Position numbers and translations under genes: made by a program. A stretch of DNA of 64,000 bases from an uncultured Lachnospiraceae bacterium (GTDB lineage Bacteria > Bacillota > Clostridia > Lachnospirales > Lachnospiraceae), in NCBI GenBank assembly GCA_949287925.1, contig CASEIR010000066.1:1-64000 (forward strand), written 5' to 3'. The stretch's first letter is position 1. Every line of letters starts with the position of its first letter. Shown piece after piece: positions 17,343 through 26,432 of the stretch. The notes beneath the pieces were generated by a model. It had not been told where the DNA came from. It was given only the letters and a program-made list of their open reading frames with translations, and did no database searches.

Positions 17343-18773
17343 ATGATTCGGATTATATGTAAGAAAGAAACTTACACTTATAATGCATATCACATGGTGA
17401 AGGCTTTTTATCCATCTGACACGATTTCATGTCGCGTGGAGGAAAAAGCCTCTCATTTTGTAAGTGTAAGATTTGAAGATGATATTCTGACGGTGCCGTG
17501 CCACGGTTATCCGGAAGATGATGAACAGCAAGCTAAGAAAATCCTGGACCGAAGCCTTTACAGAAAGCTTGCAGAGCGTACAGGAAGACAGCTTGCCTGG
17601 GGTACATTGCTGGGCGTGCGTCCGGCCAAGCTTGCTATGCAGAAATATGAGGCGGGATGGGACTACTCGAAATTTCAAGGCTGGTTTCAGGAACATTATC
17701 TGGTCAGCAGAGAAAAGACAGAGCTGGCATGGAAGATTGCAGTCAGGGAGAAGGAGCTTCTGGACCGGCTGGATGCAGCATGCGGATACAGCCTTTATGT
17801 AGGAATCCCGTTTTGCCCGTCTGTCTGCAGCTACTGTTCTTTCAGTTCCGGCGCATTGTCAGAATGGCGTGACAGAGTGGATGATTATCTGGATGCGTTG
17901 TGCAAGGAGCTTCGTTTTATTGGTGAAAGGTCAAAAAGGAAAAAACTAGATACGATATACATTGGCGGCGGCACACCAACCAGTCTTGACGAACAGCAGC
18001 TGGAACGTTTGCTGGAATGTATAGAAAAGTATTTCCCAACAGAATCTTTGGTTGAATATACGATTGAAGCAGGACGCCCTGATAGTATTACAAAAGGAAA
18101 ACTTAAGTTGATCTCGGAATATCCGGTTACCAGAATTTCCATCAATCCACAGACAATGCAGCAAAAAACGCTGGACCGGATCGGCAGGATACATACGGTG
18201 GATGATATTGTGGAAACATTCCGTCTTGCAAGGGAGCTGGGCTTCGATAATATCAATATGGACATCATTGCCGGACTGCCGGGAGAAGGAACCCGCGAGA
18301 TGGAAGACACACTAAGACAGATTCGTGAACTTGGACCGGACAGTCTGACCGTACATTCTCTGGCGATCAAACGAGCTGCAAAGATGGGACGGGCAGAAGA
18401 AAAGGCCAACATGGGATCTGAAATCGGGGAGATGATAGAAGCGGCTGCAAAAGCGGCTGCAGAAGTAAATTTGTATCCATACTATCTCTACCGTCAGAAA
18501 AATATTGCCGGTAATTTTGAAAATGTAGGTTATGCAAAGGTTGACAAAGCCGGAATATACAATATACTTATTATGGAAGAAAAACAGCCGGTTATTGCAG
18601 CCGGCGCAGGTGCTTCTACAAAAATCCTGCTTCGGGAGCCTTGCGTGGCACCTGGAAGTAAGAAACAGAAAATGACATCGATTATAAGAATTGAAAATGT
18701 AAAGGCGATTGATGCTTATATTAACCGAATCGATGAAATGATAGAACGAAAAGGAGAATGGCTATGGCGTTAA
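17343..18773 (+). CDS. hemZ: oxygen-independent coproporphyrinogen III dehydrogenase HemZ
   Basis: 476 residues. The radical SAM motif CPSVCSYCSF lies near residue 158, preceded by YVGIPFCPSVC and followed by YIGGGTPTSL, then NMDIIAGLPGE near residue 308, all typical of the HemN/HemZ family. The ~145-residue N-terminal extension is that of HemZ rather than HemN or HemW. The known reaction is decarboxylation of coproporphyrinogen III, but in clostridia lacking heme synthesis HemZ-like proteins may serve another role. The 3' end overlaps hisS by ten bases. Confidence 0.88.
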   Translation: MIRIICKKETYTYNAYHMVKAFYPSDTISCRVEEKASHFVSVRFEDDILTVPCHGYPEDDEQQAKKILDRSLYRKLAERTGRQLAWGTLLGVRPAKLAMQKYEAGWDYSKFQGWFQEHYLVSREKTELAWKIAVREKELLDRLDAACGYSLYVGIPFCPSVCSYCSFSSGALSEWRDRVDDYLDALCKELRFIGERSKRKKLDTIYIGGGTPTSLDEQQLERLLECIEKYFPTESLVEYTIEAGRPDSITKGKLKLISEYPVTRISINPQTMQQKTLDRIGRIHTVDDIVETFRLARELGFDNINMDIIAGLPGEGTREMEDTLRQIRELGPDSLTVHSLAIKRAAKMGRAEEKANMGSEIGEMIEAAAKAAAEVNLYPYYLYRQKNIAGNFENVGYAKVDKAGIYNILIMEEKQPVIAAGAGASTKILLREPCVAPGSKKQKMTSIIRIENVKAIDAYINRIDEMIERKGEWLWR

Positions 18774-20029
18774 AAAAGAAGCCTGTAACCGGGATGAAGG
18801 ATATTATGCCGGATGAAATGGCGATCCGTGACTACCTGATCCATCTGATAAAGGAGACGTATAAATCTTATGGGTTTCAGTCGATGGAGACACCATGTGT
18901 CGAGCATATTGAAAATCTGTGCAGCAAGCAGGGCGGCGATAATGAAAAACTGATCTTTAAGATTATGAAAAGAGGAGAAAAACTGAAGATTGACCAGGCG
19001 AAGGAAGAGAATGACTTGGCTGACAGCGGACTTCGCTATGATCTGACAGTACCACTTGCCAGATATTATTCCAATCATGCCAATGAACTCCCCTCCCCAT
19101 TTAAAGCACTTCAGATCGGAAGTGTATGGAGAGCAGACCGGCCGCAGAGAGGCCGCTTCCGCCAGTTTACACAATGCGATATTGATATTCTAGGAGAGGG
19201 CACCAACCTTGCAGAAATCGAACTGATCCTGGCTACGACGACTATGCTTGGAAAGATACAGTTCCGTGATTTTACCGTATGTATCAATGACAGGAATATA
19301 TTAAAAGCCATGGCTGACTACAGCGGCTTTAAAGAGGAAGATTATGATGAGGTTTTTATTATTCTGGATAAGATGGACAAGATCGGAAAAGAGGGCGTGT
19401 CGTCTGAACTGGTAGAACTGGGATACTCAGAAGATAAAGTTGAAACATACCTTTCACTTTTTGAGGAAACCCCTTCGGATGTGTCTGGAATCCGGTATCT
19501 GAAGGAAAAGCTGGGGAACTGTTTGAAGGATGAGACGGCGGAAAGTATGGAAATGATCATGTCCAGTGTTGAGGCCGCAAAAGAGTGTGATTTTCATCTG
19601 AAATTTGACCCGACTATGGTGAGAGGACAATCTTATTATACAGGGACTATTTTTGAGATTCGGATGGATGAGTTTGGCGGATCTGTAGCAGGCGGAGGAC
19701 GCTATGATAAGATGATCGGGAAATTTACAGGACAGGAAATTCCTGCCTGCGGATTCTCGATTGGATTTGAGAGGATTGTTATGCTTCTGCTGGAGAGCGG
19801 TTATCAGGTGCCGGGAAATCGTGAGAAAAAGGTATATCTGCTGGAGAAAAAGCTCCCGCAGAAAGAGGTGCTTAAGGTGCTGGAACTGGCAAAACAGGAC
19901 AGGGAAACAGGGAAGCAAGTATTGATCGTACAGATGAAAAAGAACAAGAAGTTTCAGAAAGAACAGCTTGCCGAAGACGGATATACGGAAATTATTGACT
20001 GTTATCCGGATAAGATCGGGCAGTTGTAA
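18764..20029 (+). CDS. hisS: histidyl-tRNA synthetase
   Basis: 421 residues. The second ATG (18764) is chosen because AAGGAG is then seven bases away; from the first ATG it would be one base. Class II motifs: motif 2 GSVWRADRPQRGRFRQFTQ near residue 120, histidine-binding RGQSYYTGTIFE near residue 288 and motif 3 ACGFSIGFERIVM. An N-terminal KKPVTGMKDIMP matches family starts. The C-terminal anticodon domain is present but short. It overlaps hemZ and is followed 15 bases later by aspS; a hisS-aspS pair is common in Firmicutes. Confidence 0.95.
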   Translation: MALKKKPVTGMKDIMPDEMAIRDYLIHLIKETYKSYGFQSMETPCVEHIENLCSKQGGDNEKLIFKIMKRGEKLKIDQAKEENDLADSGLRYDLTVPLARYYSNHANELPSPFKALQIGSVWRADRPQRGRFRQFTQCDIDILGEGTNLAEIELILATTTMLGKIQFRDFTVCINDRNILKAMADYSGFKEEDYDEVFIILDKMDKIGKEGVSSELVELGYSEDKVETYLSLFEETPSDVSGIRYLKEKLGNCLKDETAESMEMIMSSVEAAKECDFHLKFDPTMVRGQSYYTGTIFEIRMDEFGGSVAGGGRYDKMIGKFTGQEIPACGFSIGFERIVMLLLESGYQVPGNREKKVYLLEKKLPQKEVLKVLELAKQDRETGKQVLIVQMKKNKKFQKEQLAEDGYTEIIDCYPDKIGQL

Positions 20030-20044
20030 GGGAGGAGAATCAAA

Positions 20045-21835
20045 ATGGCAGAATCGATGCAGGGATTAAAGAGAACTCACAGATGTGGGGAACTTTCAGC
20101 CGCGCAGATCGGAGAAACGGTCACAATCATGGGCTGGGTGCAGAAGAACCGTAACAAAGGCGGACTTGTCTTTGTGGACGTAAGAGACCGGTCCGGAATC
20201 ATTCAGGTGGTTTTTGAAGAGGGGAAAGCAGATGCTGCACTGATTGAAAAGGCGGCGAAATTACGTGCGGAATATGTGGTCGCGATCGTGGGAAAGGTGG
20301 AAAGGCGTTCCGGAGCTGTGAATGCAAATCTGGAAACCGGTGAGATCGAGATCATTCCGGAAGAGTTGAGAGTTTTGTCTGAATCAGAGACGCCTCCGTT
20401 CCCGATTGAAGAGAATACGAAGACGAAAGAAGAAGTGCGCCTGAAATACAGATATCTGGATCTGCGGAGACCAGATCTGCAGCGGAATCTGATGATGAGA
20501 AGCCGTGTGGCAACACTGACCAGACAGTTTCTGGCAGAGGAAGGATTTCTGGAAATCGAAACACCGATTCTGATCGGAAGTACGCCGGAAGGAGCGAGAG
20601 ATTATCTGGTTCCAAGCCGTATCCATCCAGGGCATTTCTATGCGTTGCCGCAGTCTCCTCAGCTGTTTAAACAGCTTTTGATGTGTTCCGGATATGACCG
20701 TTATTTCCAGATTGCGAAATGTTTCCGAGATGAGGATCTGCGCGCGGACCGTCAGCCAGAATTTACTCAGATTGATATGGAGCTTTCTTTTGTGGATGTA
20801 GATGATGTCATTGACGTTAATGAACGGTTGATGCAGAAAATATTTCATGAGGTGCTGGGAATCGAAATACCGCTTCCTATGCCCAGAATGACCTGGCAGG
20901 AGGCGATGGATCGATATGGGTCTGATAAACCGGACGTCCGGTTTGGCATGGAACTTCAGGATGTAACAGATGTTGTAAGAAATTGTGAATTTGCAGTATT
21001 TCAGAATGCGGTTGCCAACGGCGGAAGCGTAAGGGGAATTAACGCGAAAGGCCAGGGGGCTATGCCGCGTAAAAAGATTGATAAGCTGGTGGATTTTGCA
21101 AAGGGCTATGGAGCAAAAGGCTTGGCATATATTTCACTGCAGGAAGACGGATCGGTGAAATCTTCTTTTGCAAAATTTATGAAAGAAGAAGAGATGAATG
21201 CGCTGATCCGGGCGATGGAAGGAGAAAAGGGAGATTTGCTTCTCTTTGCGGCGGACCGCAATAAAGTAGTGTGGGATGTACTGGGAGCTCTGAGATTGGA
21301 ACTGGCCCGTCAGATGGAACTTCTGGACAAGAATGAATATAAATTCCTCTGGATTACGGAATTTCCGCTTCTGGAATGGAATGATGAACAGAACCGTTAT
21401 ACAGCTATGCACCATCCGTTTACCATGCCTATGGAGGAGGATCTGGCTCTTATTGATACAGATCCGGGGAAAGTACGTGCGAAAGCGTATGATATTGTGT
21501 TGAATGGAAATGAGATCGGCGGGGGAAGCGTCAGAATTTTTAATCCTGATATTCAGAACAAGATGTTTGAGGTGCTTGGATTTACGGAAGAGCAGGCACA
21601 GGGGCAGTTTGGCTTCCTGTTGACGGCGTTTAAATATGGAGTTCCTCCACATGCCGGGCTTGCATATGGCCTGGACCGTCTGGTGATGCTGATGGCAAAA
21701 GAGGACAGCATTCGTGATGTGATTGCATTTCCAAAAATCAAAGATGCATCGGATCTAATGACAGAAGCGCCGACAAAGGTGGATCCTAAACAGCTGGAAG
21801 AGCTGGGATTATCCATTGAGGAAAAGAAAAATTAA
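20045..21835 (+). CDS. aspS: aspartyl-tRNA synthetase
   Basis: 596 residues. N-terminal OB anticodon-binding domain (THRCGELSAAQIGETVTIMG), class II core with GSTPEGARDYLVPSR, motif 2 FRDEDLRADRQPEFTQID near residue 220, the bacterial GAD insertion (residues ~290-420) and motif 3 GLAYGLDRLVMLM near residue 550. Length and the GAD domain identify the bacterial-type AspRS. It ends the hisS-aspS pair; a new promoter for tRNA-Gly follows 20 bases after the stop. Whether it is discriminating or also charges tRNA-Asn cannot be read here. Confidence 0.96.
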   Translation: MAESMQGLKRTHRCGELSAAQIGETVTIMGWVQKNRNKGGLVFVDVRDRSGIIQVVFEEGKADAALIEKAAKLRAEYVVAIVGKVERRSGAVNANLETGEIEIIPEELRVLSESETPPFPIEENTKTKEEVRLKYRYLDLRRPDLQRNLMMRSRVATLTRQFLAEEGFLEIETPILIGSTPEGARDYLVPSRIHPGHFYALPQSPQLFKQLLMCSGYDRYFQIAKCFRDEDLRADRQPEFTQIDMELSFVDVDDVIDVNERLMQKIFHEVLGIEIPLPMPRMTWQEAMDRYGSDKPDVRFGMELQDVTDVVRNCEFAVFQNAVANGGSVRGINAKGQGAMPRKKIDKLVDFAKGYGAKGLAYISLQEDGSVKSSFAKFMKEEEMNALIRAMEGEKGDLLLFAADRNKVVWDVLGALRLELARQMELLDKNEYKFLWITEFPLLEWNDEQNRYTAMHHPFTMPMEEDLALIDTDPGKVRAKAYDIVLNGNEIGGGSVRIFNPDIQNKMFEVLGFTEEQAQGQFGFLLTAFKYGVPPHAGLAYGLDRLVMLMAKEDSIRDVIAFPKIKDASDLMTEAPTKVDPKQLEELGLSIEEKKN

Positions 21836-21854
21836 AAAAACGTCAAAAAAAGTG

Positions 21855-21883
21855 TTGACAACTTGAAAATCCTATAGTATAGT
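21855..21883 (+). promoter_or_regulatory. promoter of tRNA-Gly
   Basis: Consensus TTGACA and TATAGT separated by exactly 17 bases, 43 bases before the mature tRNA 5' end. Confidence 0.85.
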
Positions 21884-21922
21884 ATTTATTGTTCTGAGGA
21901 ACACAGCAGAACAATAAATACT
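21881..21922. repeat. perfect 16-bp inverted repeat between promoter and tRNA-Gly
   Basis: AGTATTTATTGTTCTG and its exact reverse complement CAGAACAATAAATACT flank a ten-base loop. The left arm overlaps the last three bases of the -10 element and covers the expected transcription start. It ends four bases before the tRNA. It could be an operator, a cruciform or a processing hairpin. Confidence 0.85.
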
Positions 21923-21926
21923 GAAT

Positions 21927-21999
21927 GCGACAGTGGCTCAGTTGGTAGAGTACGACCTTGCCAAGGTCGGGGTCGCGGGTTCGAGCCCCGTCTGTCGCT
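21927..21999 (+). tRNA. tRNA-Gly (GCC)
   Basis: Acceptor GCGACAG/CTGTCGC, D-arm GCTC-loop-GAGT, anticodon stem CGACC/GGTCG with loop TTGCCAA (anticodon GCC), T-arm CGGGG-type GCGGG-TTCGAGC-CCCGT, discriminator T as expected for bacterial tRNA-Gly. CCA is not encoded. Confidence 0.95.
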
Positions 22000-22006
22000 C
22001 TGAGAA

Positions 22007-22035
22007 AGAAATCTTCATTTGAAGGTTTCTTTTTT
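22007..22035 (+). terminator. terminator after tRNA-Gly
   Basis: AGAAATCTTC pairs with GAAGGTTTCT (one T-G wobble) around ATTT, followed by TTTTT. Confidence 0.85.
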
Positions 22036-22098
22036 GTTTCTCTGTTTGGAATTCTGTGCTATACTTAACCATACGAAAAAATGGAAGGGTGTGACAGG

Positions 22099-23385
22099 AT
22101 GGAGAATACAAAAGTGATAAAGGTTGGGCTGCTGGGGCTCGGCACAGTGGGAAGCGGCGTATATAAACTGATTGAACGCCAAAAAGAAGAAATGTGTCAG
22201 AAAACGGGCGCAGATATAAAGATTGAAAAGATACTGGTACATAATATAGATAAAAAACGGGATCACGTGCCTTTGGAATTGCTGACAGACCGTTGGGAAG
22301 ATATTATAGAGAATCCCGGGATCCAGATCGTAATTGAAGTTATGGGCGGAATCGAGCCGGCAAGAACTATGATCCTGCAGGCGTTGAATTCGGGCAAACA
22401 TGTAGTGACGGCAAACAAAGATCTGATCGCGGAATATGGAAAAGAATTGCTGGATGCTGCTGAAAATAACGGTACAGACTTGTTGTTCGAGGCGGCGGTT
22501 GCGGGGGGCATCCCCATTATCCGTCCGCTGAAGCAATGTCTTGCAGCTAACGAAATCGATGAGGTCGTCGGTATTGTGAATGGTACGACTAACTATATTC
22601 TAACCAAAATGTTTGAAGAAGGAATGGAATTTCAGGAAGCGCTGGAAAAGGCGACGGAGCTTGGGTATGCCGAAGCAGATCCGACTGCAGATATAGAGGG
22701 GCTGGATGCGGGGAGAAAAGTTGCAATCATGGCTTCTATTGCATTTCATTCCAGAGTTGTATTTTCAGATGTCCATACCGAAGGAATTACAAAGATAACC
22801 GCCAGAGATATTCTGTATGCGAAGGAATTTGGCAGTGTGATTAAACTGGTGGGAGTGGCGCATAATACTGTGGATGGAATCGAAGTGGCGGTTCATCCGA
22901 TGATGCTATCACAGGAACATCCGCTGGCATCTGTCAGAGATGCGTTTAATGCGGTGTTTGTCCATGGAGATGCGGTGGATGATGTAATGTTTTATGGGCG
23001 CGGGGCAGGAGAACTTCCTACAGCAAGCGCAATTATGGGAGATGTGATCGATGTGATGCGGGATATCCAATACCACTGTACAGGCAGAATCAGCTGTACT
23101 TGTTATCGCAGTACGCCGGTAAAACCGTTCCGGGAAGTCAGAAACAAATTCTTCCTGCGGATGCAGGTTGAGAATAAGCCTGGCGTGCTTGCGGCGATTG
23201 CCAGTGTGTTTGGAGTGCATAAAGTGAGCATTTCCAAGGTGATACAGAAAGTAATTACGGATGGAGCGGCTGAGCTTGTCATTGTGACGGAAGCGGTTAA
23301 GGAATACCATTTTATGGATGCGCTGGAGCACCTAAGAGACATGGAGACTACGCGGGAAATTAGCAGTGTGATCCGTGAATACTAA
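22099..23385 (+). CDS. hom: homoserine dehydrogenase
   Basis: 428 residues from the ATG at 22099; GGAAGG lies ten bases upstream, whereas the earlier ATG at 22081 has none. N-terminal NAD(P) fold GLLGLGTVGSGVYKL near residue 10, catalytic-core EAAVAGGIPIIRPLK near residue 134, NGTTNYILTKM and the EADPTADIEGLDA motif near residue 195, then a C-terminal ACT domain (ENKPGVLAAIASVFG near residue 350) that normally gives feedback control by threonine. Reduces aspartate semialdehyde to homoserine for threonine and methionine synthesis. Stands alone here; thrB/thrC are not adjacent. Confidence 0.95.
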   Translation: MENTKVIKVGLLGLGTVGSGVYKLIERQKEEMCQKTGADIKIEKILVHNIDKKRDHVPLELLTDRWEDIIENPGIQIVIEVMGGIEPARTMILQALNSGKHVVTANKDLIAEYGKELLDAAENNGTDLLFEAAVAGGIPIIRPLKQCLAANEIDEVVGIVNGTTNYILTKMFEEGMEFQEALEKATELGYAEADPTADIEGLDAGRKVAIMASIAFHSRVVFSDVHTEGITKITARDILYAKEFGSVIKLVGVAHNTVDGIEVAVHPMMLSQEHPLASVRDAFNAVFVHGDAVDDVMFYGRGAGELPTASAIMGDVIDVMRDIQYHCTGRISCTCYRSTPVKPFREVRNKFFLRMQVENKPGVLAAIASVFGVHKVSISKVIQKVITDGAAELVIVTEAVKEYHFMDALEHLRDMETTREISSVIREY

Positions 23386-23401
23386 GGAAAGATGAGAGAA
23401 T

Positions 23402-24787
23402 ATGAGTGAGACTGAAACAATAAAAAATCCGCTTGCAGAGGAAAAGATCGGCAGACTGATGGCAAAGTTTGCTATCCCTGCCATTATCAGCATGCTTGTG
23501 AGTTCGCTGTATAATATCGTTGATCAGATTTTTATTGGACAGGGAGTCGGTATGCTGGGGAATGCGGCTACCAATATTGCATTTCCGGTTTCCATTATCT
23601 GTACAGCCACAGCGCTGCTTCTGGGAATCGGCAGCGCATCTAATTATAATCTGGAAGCCGGAGCCGGAAATCAGGATCTGGCCAGCCGGATCGCAGGCAC
23701 CGGACTTGCAATGCTTGTGGTCAGCGGAACGTTGATAGCCATTGTGATCCTGTGCTTCCTGGATCCGCTGCTTCATGTGTTTGGAGTTACTCCGGAAATC
23801 CTTCCGTATGCACAGGATTACACGGGAATCACTGCGTTTGGAATTCCGTTTCTCATATTGACAACAGGAGGCAATCATCTTATAAGAGCGGACAGAAGTC
23901 CTGGCTATTCAATGATATGTATGCTGACCGGAGCGATTCTGAATACCGTTTTGGATCCTCTGTTTATATTTGGATTCCACTGGGGGATTCAGGGGGCGGC
24001 ATGGGCAACGGTAATCGGCCAGGTTGTATCCGGCTGTCTGGTGCTCTGGTATTTCATACGGCTTCGTAATATGGAAATGACAAGAAGGATGCTGTATCCC
24101 CGGAGCCGGTACCTGAAAGCGATTCTGTCTCTTGGGATGTCTTCGTGTATTAATCAGATTGCGATGGCGGCGGTTCAGATCACAATGAATAATACACTGC
24201 GGTATTACGGCGCGTCATCTGTATACGGCGCAGATATACCGCTTGCGTGCGTGGGAGTTATTTCGAAAGTGAATATGGTGTTTATGGCAATCTGTATCGG
24301 TATTTCCCAGGGATGCCAGCCGATCTGGGGATTTAATTACGGGGCAGGGCGATATGGAAGAGTGCGGGAGACTTATAAGAAAAGCTTCACAGTTTCTCTG
24401 TTGGTCGGTATGGTGTTTTGGATTTGTTTTCAACTGTTTCCAAAGCGGATTGTTGCTGTATTCGGTACGGGAAGCGAAATGTATTTTCACTTTGCGGAAC
24501 GTTATTTTAAAATTTTTATGTTTTTAACGTTTATCAATGGAATACAGCCCATGTCATCCGGATTCTTTACGTCCATAGGAAAGGCCAAACTAGGCATCGT
24601 TGTATCTCTGACAAGACAGGTTCTGTTTCTTTTGCCGTTAATCCTGATATTTCCGTTGTTTATGGGGATCGATGGCGTTATGTATGCCGGACCTATCGCA
24701 GACAGCGCGGCAGCCTGTGTGGCGATCGTCCTTGCGTTCAGGGAGCTGCGGAAGATGAATGTGGAACAGGAGGAGCGTAGTTTATGA
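23402..24787 (+). CDS. MATE family efflux transporter
   Basis: 461 residues with twelve hydrophobic segments in two similar halves. The N-terminus (KFAIPAIISMLVSSLYNIVDQIFIG) and the GWGIQGAAWAT-like HWGIQGAAWATVIGQ segment near residue 195 match the DinF/NorM MATE group of Firmicutes. Exports cationic drugs or metabolites with Na+ or H+ exchange; the substrate cannot be inferred. Its stop overlaps the start of a MarR regulator by four bases (ATGA), so the regulator probably controls this pump. Confidence 0.9.
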   Translation: MSETETIKNPLAEEKIGRLMAKFAIPAIISMLVSSLYNIVDQIFIGQGVGMLGNAATNIAFPVSIICTATALLLGIGSASNYNLEAGAGNQDLASRIAGTGLAMLVVSGTLIAIVILCFLDPLLHVFGVTPEILPYAQDYTGITAFGIPFLILTTGGNHLIRADRSPGYSMICMLTGAILNTVLDPLFIFGFHWGIQGAAWATVIGQVVSGCLVLWYFIRLRNMEMTRRMLYPRSRYLKAILSLGMSSCINQIAMAAVQITMNNTLRYYGASSVYGADIPLACVGVISKVNMVFMAICIGISQGCQPIWGFNYGAGRYGRVRETYKKSFTVSLLVGMVFWICFQLFPKRIVAVFGTGSEMYFHFAERYFKIFMFLTFINGIQPMSSGFFTSIGKAKLGIVVSLTRQVLFLLPLILIFPLFMGIDGVMYAGPIADSAAACVAIVLAFRELRKMNVEQEERSL

Positions 24788-25215
24788 AAGATCGAATGTC
24801 GGTTGGATTTTTGCTGAAGCAGATTAATAATGTCTATGAGAAGGATTTGAATCAGCGGCTTCGGACGCTTGGAATAACAGCATCCCAGTGCGCTGTTTTG
24901 GATTATCTGATTACCAGCAGAAAAGAAGAAGTGAATCAAAAGGATATTGAAAAAGCGTTGAATCTTAAGAATCCGACCGTGACAGGGCTGTTGAAGCGGC
25001 TGGATGAAAAAGGGTTTATTCTGATTGTCCCGAATAATAAAGACAGGCGGTGTAAAAATGTTTATCTGACAGAAAAGGCTTATGACATACAGAAGCGCAT
25101 GGAGGCAGACCGGAAGAAAATCGATAAAACGTTATTGATTGGCATGAATAAAAAGGAAACTGAGAATTTGGTTAAGATGCTGGAAAGGGTTCTGTATAAT
25201 ATATCAGAACCCTGA
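24784..25215 (+). CDS. MarR family transcriptional regulator
   Basis: 143 residues, translationally coupled to the MATE gene. Winged-HTH core: NQKDIEKALNLKNPTVTGLL at about residues 57-76 is the recognition region, and IVPNNKDRRCKNVYLTEKA near residue 86 is the wing with the conserved D-R-R. Likely a repressor of the upstream pump relieved by a small ligand. Its last 12 bases overlap the 3' end of the convergent aminotransferase gene. Confidence 0.9.
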   Translation: MKDRMSVGFLLKQINNVYEKDLNQRLRTLGITASQCAVLDYLITSRKEEVNQKDIEKALNLKNPTVTGLLKRLDEKGFILIVPNNKDRRCKNVYLTEKAYDIQKRMEADRKKIDKTLLIGMNKKETENLVKMLERVLYNISEP

Positions 25216-26304
25216 CGCAATGTCTGTCAGACAGGCAATAAGCCGGTCGTTTTCATCGGGAAGCATATGACAGAAACGAAAGAACTGGCCGTTCAAATTT
25301 TTAAAAGAAGAGCAGTCGCGGATCATCATGTTGCGCCGGATGGCGGCTTCAAAAACATCAGAAGATGAGAAACTTTTTTGAAGAATGCGCACCAGTTGGA
25401 AATTTGCATAAGCCGGGTACGGTTTATAAGCCGGAATTCTGGATAATTCCTGATACATCCGTTCCCGTTCGGTGCGGATCAACTGACGGGTGCGGGAGAT
25501 GTAATGAGTATCTGTGAGCAGAATCTCACCCAGGAAGGCGCCAATACTATTCAGACTCCATGGATTCTGGACACGGATAAGGGCGTCATGAAAGGCTTTG
25601 TTGCTGGTGATACCGTATCCGAACCGCAGGCCGGGCGCGGCGAAAAATTTTGAGACTCCCCGGATAATCATAAGGTTATCGTATCTGTCAATCAGGGGCA
25701 TTGCTGTAATGGAGACATCTTGCGGGGCAAACTCAACATATGTTTCATCGATCATTACAAAGATGTGGTGTCTTGAACAGAGGCAGAGAATCTCTTCCAA
25801 ATCATCTGTGCAGATGGCTGAGGAAGTGGGGTTGTTTGGATTACATAGGATCAGCATATCGATACTGGAATTTAATTTTTTTTTCAGGTCTGGCAGATTA
25901 AGTCGGAAATCATCAGCTTCTTCCAGATAATAATATGAGATTTGTCCTCCGGTAAAGGAGAGTTCTCTGCTGTATTCGGAATAGGTTGGACCAAGTATCA
26001 AAGTTTTTTTAGGCGATCTGCAGGCAATCAGAAGAGAAATTAATTCGGTAGAACCATTTCCTACTACTACAAAAGAGGAGTCGGTTTTGCAATATCCGGC
26101 AATGGTTTCTTTCAGACTGGTGTAATTCCGGTCCGGATATCTGGTAATAATGTCCAGATGAGCAGTCAGTTCCTTTTTTGCGCGCTCAGACAGCCCAAGA
26201 GGGTTTACGTTGGCTCCGAATAACACAATGTCTTCTTTTGGAATTTGATAATATGCAGCTATTTTTTCCAGATCACTTCCATGAAATTCTATTTTCTTTC
26301 CCAT
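25204..26304 (-). CDS. PLP-dependent aminotransferase (HisC/CobD-like)
   Basis: 366 residues, fold-type I. NPLGLSERAKKEL near the N-terminus and YPDRNYTSLKETIA are typical of HisC/CobD relatives; CNPNNPTS near residue 155 and IDETYVEF near 186 bind the cofactor ring; SKFFAAPGLRFGYG near 220 contains the PLP lysine. The family includes histidinol-phosphate aminotransferase and L-threonine-O-3-phosphate decarboxylase; no his or cob genes are nearby, so neither reaction is assigned. AGGAGCGG lies upstream of the ATG. The promoter overlaps that of the divergent DUF5717 gene. Confidence 0.85.
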   Translation of the reverse strand: MGKKIEFHGSDLEKIAAYYQIPKEDIVLFGANVNPLGLSERAKKELTAHLDIITRYPDRNYTSLKETIAGYCKTDSSFVVVGNGSTELISLLIACRSPKKTLILGPTYSEYSRELSFTGGQISYYYLEEADDFRLNLPDLKKKLNSSIDMLILCNPNNPTSSAICTDDLEEILCLCSRHHIFVMIDETYVEFAPQDVSITAMPLIDRYDNLMIIRGVSKFFAAPGLRFGYGITSNKAFHDALIRVQNPWSLNSIGAFLGEILLTDTHYISRTRQLIRTERERMYQELSRIPAYKPYPAYANFQLVRILQKSFSSSDVFEAAIRRNMMIRDCSSFKNLNGQFFRFCHMLPDENDRLIACLTDIASGF

Positions 26305-26351
26305 ATCTATGTTCCGCTCCTACAGATTTTCAAGATTTTGTATTTACAGCA

Positions 26352-26381
26352 TTGCCATCCATTATGAATCAATGCTATAAT
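26352..26381 (+). promoter_or_regulatory. promoter of the DUF5717 operon
   Basis: TTGCCA and TATAAT with an 18-base spacer, about 50 bases before the TTG start. Confidence 0.6.
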
Positions 26382-26383
26382 TT

Positions 26384-26411
26384 ATTATAGTATGTTTTTT
26401 GAAAAATGCAA
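26384..26411 (-). promoter_or_regulatory. promoter of the aminotransferase gene
   Basis: On the minus strand TTGCAT and TATAAT with a 16-base spacer. It starts two bases after the plus-strand -10 element, so the two promoters are back to back and face each other's start region. Confidence 0.55.
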
Positions 26412-26432
26412 CGAAAGAAGCAGGTGTCAGAC

